Below are positions 17,649 through 27,029 of a stretch of DNA of 64,000 bases, one piece after another. The DNA is from Candidatus Nitronauta litoralis (GTDB lineage: Bacteria; Nitrospinota; Nitrospinia; Nitrospinales; Nitrospinaceae), in assembly GCA_015698285.1 (NCBI GenBank), contig CP048685.1:3808501-3872500 (forward strand). Direction: 5' to 3'. The position numbers and the translations under genes were made by a program. Within the stretch, counting starts at the first letter, position 1. Each line of letters opens with the position of its first letter. The notes under the pieces were generated by a model. It was not told the DNA's origin. It searched no databases and saw only the letters and a program-made list of their open reading frames with translations.

Positions 17649-20600
17649 GAATCTTTTTGGCCAACCCTCTTGCCTGTATTCTCAAGTCGTACATGGATTC
17701 AGCATACGGTGGCGGAATGGTGTATTCCCCTTTGTTGGTTGGTCGAATCCTATAGCGAAAGGATTTTTCCTTTGGTTGAACAGACACATAGGCAACAACA
17801 CGATCTTCCCTTTTATCGATAAATTCAGTTTCCAAAGTTGAGCCTTCACCGGCCTTGTCAAGCACGAGATCAAATCCTCCTGGAAGCAGATCCACCAGGG
17901 CAATATTGTCTATCCATTTGTTCTCATGCGAGTGAAGGGTGATCACCACATCCAGCTCTTCTCCAAGTTTTGCTTTGGTTACAACCTCTCCCTTTAAATT
18001 CTGAAATTCACGGGTGATCTCCATTCCCTTTACAATTGGTTTTTCAGGAAGAGCTTTATCAAAACCCGTATTCGCTACCTGATAAAATAACCCGTGTTTC
18101 CCACTGCCCTTGAACCTGAATGAGGACACCTCACCGTCGACTCTGCCCCGCTTTACTGATACTCCAGTCGTGTCGAGGGGCGTGAAACTTCCTGCGCTCT
18201 CCTCCTGTTCGATAAGAAGGTTTACAGACTCCTGGTTGCCTACCGCAAGGGTGTATTCATTTAAGGCTTGAATCGCGTAGGAAGATGACAACGAGTTGTA
18301 CAGGGTTTCTCCAATATAATTTGCGATTTTAAAAATTATTTCCCGGTCCATATTTTTTAATCGATCAGGGAAATGCCTTGCCAGCAACACGACATACTGA
18401 CTGTACTTAACCAGGCTATTGTAATAACTGTACCGCGGCCAGAAGTCCTCCTTCTTAAATACAAACTTTTCCAGGATGTCTTCTGCAAGGTCATCCTGTT
18501 TCATTAATTTAAAAGCACCGGCCAGATAAACCATGGTGAGATCATTGTCCCATTCCCATTTTGAATGGCTAGAAATATAACTCATCAAGTGGGTAATATA
18601 ATTAGTCGTCACCTCACCATTTCGTGTCAGGATATAAATCCCATAGGCCTTGGCTCTCGCGTCATCCTTGGACCGGATGGATTGATTGACAACATCTTTA
18701 AGATAGACAAGCCCTCTTTGAGTCAAATCAGTCGGAACAGGGAATCCTTTCTCACGACTTAGAGTCAGAAAATCCATAGCATATACACTTGCAAACAAAG
18801 ATGGAGCCTCGTTCCCGGTCCAGTTTCCAAAACCACCTTCGGAAGTTTGCCTTTCCCGGAGACGATCCACCGTACGCTTCAAATTATTTTTTATTTTCTC
18901 ATCATCAAAGCGGTAATCGGGATTTTGAAGCAGAGCTATGGGTGGAAAAGCTCGACTGATGGTCTGCTCGGTGCAACTGTGCACATTATTTTCCAGAAAA
19001 TCGATAAGCCCCTGAATAAGCCCAGAAGGAAGAGCCGAGAGGCTGACTTCGGTTTTAGCGAATTCCTGATAACGTTCCCGTTTTAAAGCGACTGTTTTGA
19101 CACCATCCGAAAAATAACCGGAAGTCAACAGAGTGGCTTTTGGAACCGGAGGGCGAACACTCAAGGTTGACTGGTATCGAACGGCATGGGCCTCACCACC
19201 AGCTACAAAATCAATTGACGCGGAACCCAGGACCTCATTTGCTTTCACTCTAAATCGTACAAGCCCCTCACGACCTTCCGGAATCGAAACAACTTTTTCC
19301 GCAGGCTCCACCAACGAAAGATGCTTTGACAGGGAAACCGAGAAAGGAACCTGGGCCTGCTCGCCTGAACCTTCCAGATTATTGGCAAGTGTTGCCGTCA
19401 CTTCAAAAGTGTCTCCAGGAGCGACGAACAAGGGGACGTTAGGACTGATGACATAATCACCTTTTACTGTTGATTTCCTGGCAGAAGCCCCCACTCCACC
19501 AGCGGCAACCGCAACCGCCATCACACGCAATGTTCCATTAAAATAGGACGGAACCTCATAAGTAACTGTTTGAGGATTCCTGTCTGCTCCAAGGATTCCG
19601 GACCAGAAGACTACAGGAGCATCGGTTTTCCTGCGGAAGGGATTGAGATGCTTTCCGCCCACAGCCGACATTCCACCTCCAAAGTTGAGAGACTCACGAA
19701 CGGCGGAATACTCAGGCATAATTAGATCAAGAATCTGGGTCGTGTCCACATCCAAAGCGCGTCCTTTCAAGAAATAATCCAGTGGACGAGGGGTTTTGTA
19801 TTGAGCCACCTGCAAAATGCCCTCATCAACCGCAAACACAACAATTCGGCTTGGTCTGTCTGTAGCCACCTTAAAAGAAAGTGGATTTCCCGGGCGGGCC
19901 TTATCAGGAACCTGGAGGTCAATTTCCACGCGCCTCTTTTCTATATTGGCTGTAAATGGAACAACAGCATAGGTTAAGGGGCTCATATAAATTTCAGGGG
20001 AACCCATTGCCCGGGTGAACGTCACATTCACAAACCCATTGCCCTCAAAATCATCTGGAACCTTTATTTTTTGCAAAGTGTCGGTTTTGTCGGTGAGGAA
20101 CCAGTGATGGGCATATACACGATCGCTTTCAATCGTGATCAAACCAGCGCCTGTATAGGGCGCCACAATATTCATTTCAATCTCTTCACCCGCCTGGTAG
20201 TAAGGCTTGTTCAGTTTGACTTTGAGCTCTGCCCGTGTGTCCAGCCTTCCTGCAAGATTGGCCTCGCCAGCAACCGAGTATTCAACGCGAGACACATCAA
20301 GCCCGTTCAAATCGGACAGAATCAAAACATAATCACCAGGATGGCTTGCGTCCAATTTCCACTTTAACCCGTCTGCTCCGATCTCCACCTGGCGGGTATC
20401 CAGAATACGTTCTTTGGGAACCGACTCATAACCCAGTTTCCCGTTCCGCTTAACCAGGGTTGATATATAGTCCTTACGTACCCGACTGAGTATCAGTTTC
20501 TGCCCGGAGACCTTATTCAGATCAGAATCTACAGCGATCCATTCGAGGGTGTGGTTCCGGTCATTTTTCAGGTAAGCAAGATTAGAAGCTGTTTTATGCC

Positions 20601-23259
20601 CAACGACAAATTTAAGGGGTGACACCAGCAGGTCTGCGTCCACCGCAACACTACGCCCTCCTCCTGCTTCGAAACCTTCACCTCTAAAGCTCAGGTAAGC
20701 GCTTGTCTTGCCATATCGTTTCAGGTCAAGGGCGAATTCTGCGTCTCCATTTTGATCTGATTTCTCATCCGGCAAAGATTCCTGGATTTGACTGTTCTTC
20801 AAATTTAAACCGTTAAAAAACTGATATTCAGAAAACTCTTTAAACGAAAAGGCTCCAGGAGATAAGGTGAGTGTTCCCTTTATACGGCGATTGGTCGCCG
20901 GTGTGCCGTACAAGTTCTTAAGATTCACTTTTACTTTAAGGTCTTTCGGAGACACCCAGCCTTTTTTGCGCGGGACATTAAAGTCGGCCCTGATTTTCAA
21001 ACGGTCCGGAAGAAATTCCTCCACTCGAACGCTGGTGGAGTTCAACAAGCTTCCACGCTTGCCATCATTGGAGATATAAAGATGAGCATGATAACGGCCA
21101 GTTGGTGAGGTTTCCCGTGTTTGGAATTCATATTCCTGATAACCGTTTGCCGCAAGTTTTATCGTTTCCTTTTTTATACGAATTCCACGGGAATCAATGA
21201 TATCCAGTTGCAATGGGATTCCCTCAAGATCCTTGTCCCAATCCCGGGGTTTAACGATCAAGCCAAAATGAACCAGGTCCCCCGGGCGGTAAATCCCCCG
21301 GTCGGAAAACAGATAGGCTTTCATTCCTGTTTGGGAGAAGTGGGTACCGGAAACAGGGAACCCGGAAAAATTCAGGCCGCGGTCTCTCCGGTTATAAGCC
21401 ATGAACGAAAGGTCATCATCTTTAGATACCACCACTGCCACAGGCAACTTATCCCGGCTAATACCGCTCAGGTTTGGGACCGATGCCCTGCCCTCATCTC
21501 CAGTTAGGACAGTAAACACAGGCTTGCCGTTGTTACCTAAAACCTGGACCTGCGCACCCGACACAGGTTTTCCTGTAGCTATTGACTGAACAAAAACTTC
21601 ACGGCTTTTGTCCGCATTTCTTTTGATAATAAACCCAAGGTCCGTGACTAGAATAAATCGATTATCCTGTCTTACCCGTAGATTCTTCCCCCGTTGACCA
21701 AATGCTTTTAGAAAGAATAATCCTTTCTTCCCCCTCTCTAAATAAGATGAAAAGTCAAATGAAGTGAACTGAGCTTTTCTGTCGTCGTCCCTAAAGAGAG
21801 AAATCTCTTCAGTTTTCATATCGGCAATATGCTGCCGATCAAAATTATAATTAGTAAAATAGGGGCTATCGAAATTCCCACGAGTCTGTGTTACCAGATG
21901 ACTTATAAATCGTGGGAGCACTCTTGCCACCTCAAACTTGATCCTGTCCAGGCCGCGCGCCACAATGGATATTTTCTTTTCTCCGCTCAATGCTAAAAGT
22001 CCACCGGACTGCATAATTGAGAGCTCTTTTGGGAAAAAAGGTACCTGGGCGATGACCATATAATCCTCAGCCAGGACAAAACCTCCAAAGGTCTTCACTC
22101 CACCTTTCAATTTCACATACAGAAATCTCCCGGGTGCTGTGTCGAGTTTAAGGCTATGGGTAGCAGCATATTTTCTTGATTGTGGAATAAGGGATACATC
22201 CAAGGGATCAGCATACTTCAAAATCGAGTCAGTCACTTCATTGGCCGCCTGCCATCGATATGGCTTTTTATTCTCTGGATCTCTTTTTGCCACCGGATGA
22301 AACTCTGGAAGCAAATACACCTCTAGGTTCTTTGCAATCACCTCCGGCTCTGCCTTGACATTAGTGTCCAGGGTCAGCACCTGATCCGTTCCATACTTCC
22401 TGTTTTTGACCAAAGCTACTTTTGCAGATTTAACCTGATAGTAGTTTTCCAGACTGGGAACTCTCACCCTCTCCCTGAACGTTTTTATTGAGGGTCGCTT
22501 TTGCCCCTTGGGTTCCACCCCTGTATCAACAACAAGACTTAGAAATTTTTCCTTATCGGGGAGCAATGGCAAGGCTGTAGTCAGGTCGGCCTGAGTAGCA
22601 TCTGCGCTGTAAATTATTTCAAAGGGAAACTTATCATCCTGGCTTAATTTTTTATTGTTGCCACGTTTCACAAAACTAAAAGCCAATCTGTCTTCCAGGG
22701 ACTTTTTATTTACGGGGTAATTAAAGTCAAGGTGAGTGGCAATGACTTTCCGGGCCGGATTATCCGGATCCTGGAAAAATTTCATTTTTCGAGGAGAGAC
22801 TCGAAAAGGGTTCGATCGAAATTTATACGCGTAAGTGTCCACTATCAAATGTTCGGGAAATACAGACTTGTCAAAAACCACCTTATATTCCTGACCCGCA
22901 ACCCATGGCGAATCCGGAGTAAATTTGATCGTGTAATCGTAATCCCAGCGCCATTCTCCTGGAATTTCCGGGACCATGGAAATACCCCGTGGGATCGTCT
23001 TACCAGCAAGCCTCAGGTTGGCACGACAGGAAGAGTAATAGCGTTTGCCATATCTTTTTTCACAGGCCTTTTTATCCATTCGGAAATAAAGGCTCAAAAT
23101 CCGTTTGTTTTCGACCGTAGTTTTTCTGGGCATTTTTACGAACACAGGCTCGTCCAGATGCCCTTTTATGGGGTTTTCTTCTGCTCTAGTAGCCCCCCCC
23201 CCAGCAATAAAACTAAAAAATATCCCACCAATTAAAATGCCCTTTTTTATAAATCCCAT
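17638..23259 (-). CDS. Bacterial alpha-2-macroglobulin family protease trap (YfhM-like)
   Basis: This 1873-residue periplasmic protein has a Sec signal peptide (MGFIKKGILIGGIFFSFIAG, ending GATRA) and the long string of macroglobulin domains. The thioester motif is intact as CTEQ with C1429 (codon at 18973-18975), followed by the helical thioester domain and the C-terminal receptor-like domain. These proteins trap proteases through the reactive thioester. It lacks the lipobox cysteine of E. coli YfhM, and is about 220 residues longer. I chose the ATG at 23259 because it begins the signal peptide; an in-frame upstream start at 23325 would bury it. The coding strand has a run of ten G inside the signal-peptide region (23193-23202). 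It overlaps pbpC by 11 bases. Confidence 0.95.
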   Translation of the reverse strand: MGFIKKGILIGGIFFSFIAGGGATRAEENPIKGHLDEPVFVKMPRKTTVENKRILSLYFRMDKKACEKRYGKRYYSSCRANLRLAGKTIPRGISMVPEIPGEWRWDYDYTIKFTPDSPWVAGQEYKVVFDKSVFPEHLIVDTYAYKFRSNPFRVSPRKMKFFQDPDNPARKVIATHLDFNYPVNKKSLEDRLAFSFVKRGNNKKLSQDDKFPFEIIYSADATQADLTTALPLLPDKEKFLSLVVDTGVEPKGQKRPSIKTFRERVRVPSLENYYQVKSAKVALVKNRKYGTDQVLTLDTNVKAEPEVIAKNLEVYLLPEFHPVAKRDPENKKPYRWQAANEVTDSILKYADPLDVSLIPQSRKYAATHSLKLDTAPGRFLYVKLKGGVKTFGGFVLAEDYMVIAQVPFFPKELSIMQSGGLLALSGEKKISIVARGLDRIKFEVARVLPRFISHLVTQTRGNFDSPYFTNYNFDRQHIADMKTEEISLFRDDDRKAQFTSFDFSSYLERGKKGLFFLKAFGQRGKNLRVRQDNRFILVTDLGFIIKRNADKSREVFVQSIATGKPVSGAQVQVLGNNGKPVFTVLTGDEGRASVPNLSGISRDKLPVAVVVSKDDDLSFMAYNRRDRGLNFSGFPVSGTHFSQTGMKAYLFSDRGIYRPGDLVHFGLIVKPRDWDKDLEGIPLQLDIIDSRGIRIKKETIKLAANGYQEYEFQTRETSPTGRYHAHLYISNDGKRGSLLNSTSVRVEEFLPDRLKIRADFNVPRKKGWVSPKDLKVKVNLKNLYGTPATNRRIKGTLTLSPGAFSFKEFSEYQFFNGLNLKNSQIQESLPDEKSDQNGDAEFALDLKRYGKTSAYLSFRGEGFEAGGGRSVAVDADLLVSPLKFVVGHKTASNLAYLKNDRNHTLEWIAVDSDLNKVSGQKLILSRVRKDYISTLVKRNGKLGYESVPKERILDTRQVEIGADGLKWKLDASHPGDYVLILSDLNGLDVSRVEYSVAGEANLAGRLDTRAELKVKLNKPYYQAGEEIEMNIVAPYTGAGLITIESDRVYAHHWFLTDKTDTLQKIKVPDDFEGNGFVNVTFTRAMGSPEIYMSPLTYAVVPFTANIEKRRVEIDLQVPDKARPGNPLSFKVATDRPSRIVVFAVDEGILQVAQYKTPRPLDYFLKGRALDVDTTQILDLIMPEYSAVRESLNFGGGMSAVGGKHLNPFRRKTDAPVVFWSGILGADRNPQTVTYEVPSYFNGTLRVMAVAVAAGGVGASARKSTVKGDYVISPNVPLFVAPGDTFEVTATLANNLEGSGEQAQVPFSVSLSKHLSLVEPAEKVVSIPEGREGLVRFRVKANEVLGSASIDFVAGGEAHAVRYQSTLSVRPPVPKATLLTSGYFSDGVKTVALKRERYQEFAKTEVSLSALPSGLIQGLIDFLENNVHSCTEQTISRAFPPIALLQNPDYRFDDEKIKNNLKRTVDRLRERQTSEGGFGNWTGNEAPSLFASVYAMDFLTLSREKGFPVPTDLTQRGLVYLKDVVNQSIRSKDDARAKAYGIYILTRNGEVTTNYITHLMSYISSHSKWEWDNDLTMVYLAGAFKLMKQDDLAEDILEKFVFKKEDFWPRYSYYNSLVKYSQYVVLLARHFPDRLKNMDREIIFKIANYIGETLYNSLSSSYAIQALNEYTLAVGNQESVNLLIEQEESAGSFTPLDTTGVSVKRGRVDGEVSSFRFKGSGKHGLFYQVANTGFDKALPEKPIVKGMEITREFQNLKGEVVTKAKLGEELDVVITLHSHENKWIDNIALVDLLPGGFDLVLDKAGEGSTLETEFIDKREDRVVAYVSVQPKEKSFRYRIRPTNKGEYTIPPPYAESMYDLRIQARGLAKKIHVE
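23193..23202. repeat. Poly-C/poly-G tract of 10 bases in the A2M signal peptide
   Basis: Ten consecutive C on the plus strand read as ten G on the coding strand, encoding the Gly-Gly-Gly just before the signal-peptide cleavage region. Such tracts are prone to slipped-strand length change, and a one-base change would put the A2M gene out of frame after about 20 codons. Confidence 0.8.
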
Positions 23260-23390
23260 TGAAGGTTTCCCCGACCCAAAAGTTGTTTTTGAAAATATAT
23301 CGCTGGCACCAGTGGTGACTTCCATCTGGAACCCGTTTCCAGACTATTTAGATTACTGCGGAATTCCCACCAATCCCAGAATCTTTTGAT

Positions 23391-23419
23391 TTGACCCAAC
23401 GTTGTATTGTGAGTATTTA
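23391..23419 (+). promoter_or_regulatory. Candidate sigma-70 promoter for the HDOD gene
   Basis: A TTGACC -35 box, a 17-base spacer and a TATTTA -10 box lie about 110-160 bases before the HDOD gene. The -35 box is good; the -10 box is only fair. Confidence 0.3.
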
Positions 23420-23587
23420 TTTTTTTCCTTCAAAACCAAGGATATAAGCACTCTACATTCCGAAAGAAAAATATATATTCAATCCTTCTTGATTTTTTAT
23501 CTCTCACCGTTATTCTAAATCTTAGACAGGTTGAAAAACATCCCAGAACGGTTGCGGCACCAACACAACCAGTTTTTCGAGGTTATT

Positions 23588-24427
23588 GTGGCTCTGACAC
23601 TTCAGCAAGTAAAAGACAGTAAAATAGCTTCCCCGCCCGGCGCATACTTTAGTTTGAGAGAAGCGATAGAAAACCCGGACTCCTCCATTGCAGATTTCAG
23701 CTCAATCATCGGCGCCGACCCTGCTCTGGCAGCCCGACTTTTAAAAGTTGTTAATTCGCCGTTTTATGGCCTCACAGCTAAAGTAGAAACAATCCCGCAT
23801 GCCCTGAACATTATCGGCTCGGATCAATTAGCCGACCTTGCCCTGGCTACGTCGGTTGCGTCCCAGTTTGACGGGATGAAAAATGTAGGAATCGACCTGG
23901 AAGCTTTCTGGAAACATTCCGTTGGTGTAGGAGTTGCCGCAAGAAATATGGCGAAGTTTCTGAATCTACCTGACGTTGACCGCTACTATCTTGCCGGCAT
24001 GTTGCATGATATAGGGAAATTAATTTTATATCGAGAAGCACCGGGACAAATTGAAACTGTGCTCGCTCAATTTGATGCCAATAACGATGGAAGTATGTTG
24101 GCTTTCGAAGAAAAACTGATGGGTTTTAATCATTCACAGGTCGGCAGCATCCTGTTAAATGAATGGAAACTCCCCTCCAGTATAGTAAATTCGGTCAAAG
24201 GTCACCATGACCCGTCGAAGGCAAAAGACAACCAACAGGAAGCGGCGGTTATTCATGTAGCTGATTTTCTGGTATACGAAATGAAACTTGGCAGCAGCGG
24301 TGAACCTATACTACCCCCACTGCACAAAACGTGGTTGAAGGAACTCAACCTGACCATTGACTTTATTAACGAAGCAAAGCCGGTGATAATTGAAGAAACA
24401 GAAAAGGCACTCGAGATGTTTCTTTAA
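23588..24427 (+). CDS. HDOD-domain signalling protein
   Basis: About 279 residues, essentially one HDOD domain. This is an HD-related helical domain found in regulatory proteins of chemotaxis, motility and c-di-GMP networks, usually thought to be non-catalytic. The hallmark segments are AARLLKVVNSPFYG, TIPHALNIIGSDQLADLAL and YYLAGMLHDIGKLILY, where the HD pair is retained, and later VKGHHDP. There is no partner domain. Two starts are possible: TTG at 23531 with no ribosome-binding site, or GTG at 23588 with GAGG five bases upstream; I prefer the latter. A relative with a zinc ribbon and without the HD pair lies at 32456-33511. It is followed by a convergent phosphoesterase gene. Confidence 0.88.
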   Translation: MALTLQQVKDSKIASPPGAYFSLREAIENPDSSIADFSSIIGADPALAARLLKVVNSPFYGLTAKVETIPHALNIIGSDQLADLALATSVASQFDGMKNVGIDLEAFWKHSVGVGVAARNMAKFLNLPDVDRYYLAGMLHDIGKLILYREAPGQIETVLAQFDANNDGSMLAFEEKLMGFNHSQVGSILLNEWKLPSSIVNSVKGHHDPSKAKDNQQEAAVIHVADFLVYEMKLGSSGEPILPPLHKTWLKELNLTIDFINEAKPVIIEETEKALEMFL

Positions 24428-24449
24428 AACCATCTTTTCAACAAATTAT

Positions 24450-25415
24450 TCATACCAATTCAATCAAGGAAACTTCTGGCGGACAATTAAACCGAAGAGG
24501 CACCACCAGATGACCGATTCCCCGAGTCACGTAGGTCTGTCTTCCTTTTTCTTCCACCAATCCTGCGATATATTTTTTATTGCGTATTCCTGGTAAAAAG
24601 GGTGGACCAATAAACGGGAGCACTACCTGTCCACCATGAGTATGCCCAGAAAGAATCAATTCAGCAGACAACCCAGGGTTCCATTGAAACTCTTCATTAA
24701 CTTCCGGATTATGGCTCAATAAAATTCGCGTTCGCCCGTGATCCACTTTTCGATAAGCCTTTCTGAGGGAAAATGAATCCTGCCACAAGTCGTCCACCCC
24801 AATTAATTGAATACTATCTCTTCCCCGTTGCAATTCTACCCGGTCATTTCGAAGCCATTGGGCTCCCAACCCCTTGGAAAACCTATCAATGAGGTATTGA
24901 GTTGCTTCAGGACCACTCCAGAAATCATGATTACCCAAAACCGAAAAAATTCCATGAGCGGGTTTTAAAACAGAAAGTGCCTCCACAATATTATCAACAT
25001 ACTGTTTGTCGAACTCATGAATTTCGCGCCGGTGAGTCCGTATTTTATGACCAATAAAGTCACCGGTTAAAACAACCAGGTCCGGGTTTTCCTTTTTTGC
25101 AAGAATAGCTGCAGCTTTCAGGTGATTTACACTCACCAGAGGAGATGAATGAAGGTCACTTAACTGAGCAATTTTAAATCCCTTGAAAGCCTTCGGGAGG
25201 TTGGATATTTTGACAGGAACCTTCTCCACAACAATTTCATTTTTATCTGTATTTGCATATCCTTTTCCAATACCCAGGGCAGACACCCCTAAAACTCCGG
25301 CCATTCCCTTGATAAATGCCCGCCTATCAATTAGAGGATTGAATAGTAATTCCTTTGCTCCAGATTCTTCACAAGGCTCATTTGATTGAGGATCATCTTT
25401 TTCTTTTGAATCCAT
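24450..25415 (-). CDS. Tat-exported metallophosphoesterase
   Basis: The 321-residue protein has a twin-arginine signal (DRRAFIKGMAGVLGVSALG, about residues 30-48) after a 29-residue leader. The calcineurin-like phosphoesterase motifs follow in order: AQLSDLHSS, VLTGDFIGHK, LGNHDFW and SGHTHGGQ, which provide the two-metal site. It resembles the YaeI/YkuE group, whose members act on membrane phospholipid or UDP-sugar substrates; the substrate here is unknown. An AAAGGTCT or AGGG sequence supports the start. The stop is 22 bases from that of the HDOD gene on the other strand. Confidence 0.92.
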   Translation of the reverse strand: MDSKEKDDPQSNEPCEESGAKELLFNPLIDRRAFIKGMAGVLGVSALGIGKGYANTDKNEIVVEKVPVKISNLPKAFKGFKIAQLSDLHSSPLVSVNHLKAAAILAKKENPDLVVLTGDFIGHKIRTHRREIHEFDKQYVDNIVEALSVLKPAHGIFSVLGNHDFWSGPEATQYLIDRFSKGLGAQWLRNDRVELQRGRDSIQLIGVDDLWQDSFSLRKAYRKVDHGRTRILLSHNPEVNEEFQWNPGLSAELILSGHTHGGQVVLPFIGPPFLPGIRNKKYIAGLVEEKGRQTYVTRGIGHLVVPLRFNCPPEVSLIELV

Positions 25416-25600
25416 AGACCTTTACCCTGAACTCCGAAAGGTTGAAGTTTTTGGAAAATTGTTCATGGGCGTTTGCTAAACAAAAACCGCAACCATACGG
25501 ACATTTTTGCCGCTTATTTTTGGTGCTGGCATTAAGTTTAGGCTGATTCCTTCCGAAACTATAGTAGAGAATGGGATAACAATAGGAAGGAGAAAAATTC

Positions 25601-25750
25601 ATGGCCAGTCCAAAGGCGAGTTTGGGTATTTCAGCGGAAACCAGCCTAACCACAAACCCGGGCTCAGTATCTTCATTTGTCTGGAAATCGGTAGGTGCAG
25701 CTATTTGCGGAGCGGCAATCCCGGGAGTGATTTTCTATTTCCTTTTCTAA
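25601..25750 (+). CDS. 49-aa protein with C-terminal membrane span
   Basis: A short frame with a good GGAAGGAG ribosome-binding site 8 bases before its ATG. The first 25 residues are polar and rich in serine and threonine (SPKASLGISAETSLTTNPGS). The last 22 form a hydrophobic span (SVGAAICGAAIPGVIFYFLF) that ends at the stop, the layout of a tail-anchored membrane protein. It is divergent from the phosphoesterase and convergent with the secretin-like gene. No family recognised. Confidence 0.52.
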   Translation: MASPKASLGISAETSLTTNPGSVSSFVWKSVGAAICGAAIPGVIFYFLF

Positions 25751-25803
25751 CCAATAAATCTCCAAAACCTGGAAATGAGAGAAATCTATTCGTAATTCCT
25801 GCC

Positions 25804-26715
25804 CTAATCCGCAACCTCTACTTTAAAAAAAACAGATCGGTTTTCATGGCTTCTGCTTTGGCTGGAACCAGAAATCCTGTTATTGCTTCTATTGGTATGT
25901 GTGAGCAACCCGCCAATTTCGATCCATTCCCCTATTTTCCCACTTGCCGTAGTTTGCACTTCCTGAACCTGAATCCCACGTGCATTTAACTTTGAAACTG
26001 TAGGATTAATTTCCAGTGTCACTATATCTCCGTTTACTTTTGGAAGAACACTGAAACCAGTTGGAACATCCTCAAAAGAGGTGCTTTGCGAACGGGTTGA
26101 AAAGGGGCCTACCCCCTGTGTAACCGTGGTTTGAACAGGAATACGCTGACTGATATAAATGGTAGCAGGACGACCTTCCAAAGTTGTCACCTGTTGCGTA
26201 TGACGTTCATCAAGAGTCCTGCTGTTTTCACCAATTGTTCCGCTTACCACGCCCCTGTTTCCGCCAATGGTACCGGTGACACCGCCCCCACCGCGATTTG
26301 CAGGCGGGATGACCACCCTCCCCCTTCCTCCGCCAAAGGGAATATTTGCTCCGACATCAACAGAGGATCTCTCCCGTTTACCTGAAAGACCCTGTCGGAC
26401 CGTAATGCGAAGATTGCGCAAGCGGGTATCCAACTGCGTCAATAGTCCCTGAATCATTTGGAGGTTTTGGGGAGATGATCGAACGATCAACTGATCATTC
26501 ATACCCGTGACGGTTCCATTCCCCTGCAACAAAGGTTCGATAACAGGAATGATCTCACTAGCCATCCGGTTTTGAAGTTTGAAAATTTTAAGTTGCGATT
26601 GAGAATAGACAGGACTTGCTATAAAAAAAATCAAAAGGATAAGAGCCAAACCTGCTGGCACAAGCAGCCGGTTTGCTATGCCACAGTTTCGTTCATTTGA
26701 AAGAAGTGGATCCAT
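25804..26715 (-). CDS. Secretin-like protein (short, N-domain plus C-terminal segment)
   Basis: About 303 residues. A signal or membrane segment (LLVPAGLALILLIFFIASPV) is followed by a secretin N1-type domain: FKLQNRMASEIIPVIEPLL, then NDQLIVRSSPQNLQMIQGLL and a short linker to the next strand. A central glycine-rich stretch (GGGRGRVVIPP...GGGGVTGTIGG) leads to a C-terminal region that recalls part of the secretin beta domain (GFSVLPKVNGDIVTLEINPT, then GEWIEIGGLL). It is far too short for a full GspD or PilQ pore, and no secretion genes lie beside it. The ATG at 26715 lies inside the upstream 91-aa gene; a TTG 24 bases earlier is possible. Function unknown. Confidence 0.78.
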   Translation of the reverse strand: MDPLLSNERNCGIANRLLVPAGLALILLIFFIASPVYSQSQLKIFKLQNRMASEIIPVIEPLLQGNGTVTGMNDQLIVRSSPQNLQMIQGLLTQLDTRLRNLRITVRQGLSGKRERSSVDVGANIPFGGGRGRVVIPPANRGGGGVTGTIGGNRGVVSGTIGENSRTLDERHTQQVTTLEGRPATIYISQRIPVQTTVTQGVGPFSTRSQSTSFEDVPTGFSVLPKVNGDIVTLEINPTVSKLNARGIQVQEVQTTASGKIGEWIEIGGLLTHTNRSNNRISGSSQSRSHENRSVFFKVEVAD

Positions 26716-26951
26716 TGTTCCAAATAGAATATTTTGCAAACAACCGGGTCGCGCATATCAAAAAACTTTGCGCCCTGGAACTCTTCCCGGTCCAGCTCTT
26801 CAACATTATTAAGACGCTGGCACCAAATACCGAGTTTCACGGCTGCTTCCAGTTTACCATTCAGGAAATTTTCGTTTTCAAACTCCAGAACTGTCAATTT
26901 CCCATCTTTTGATTTTAACACAAGCAAATATGCCTGCGTGTCGCTTTCCAT
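26676..26951 (-). CDS. Hypothetical protein, 91 aa, overlapping the secretin-like gene
   Basis: I do not recognise this protein. It is acidic, with no signal peptide, and reads like a small cytoplasmic domain of mixed alpha/beta type (AYLLVLKSKDGKLTVLEFEN, then LGIWCQRLNNVEELDREEF). The ATG has an AGGGG ribosome-binding site 8 bases upstream, better than that of the next gene. Its last 40 bases overlap the start of the secretin-like gene in another frame, which suggests translational coupling. Upstream is the end of polA is not co-directional evidence of a link: polA lies at higher coordinates on the same strand, 78 bases away on the side of this gene's start. Confidence 0.66.
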   Translation of the reverse strand: MESDTQAYLLVLKSKDGKLTVLEFENENFLNGKLEAAVKLGIWCQRLNNVEELDREEFQGAKFFDMRDPVVCKIFYLEQWIHFFQMNETVA

Positions 26952-27029
26952 CTAATACACCCCTGAAAATAAAGATTTTATCGTCTATTCCAAGTTAAAG
27001 GTTAAAAGGAAACCTGTCAAATAAAGTAT

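Noticed and set aside
25507..25989. 160-codon plus-strand open frame
   Set aside because: It runs antisense through the conserved end of the secretin-like gene. The better supported 49-codon gene lies in another frame inside the gap.
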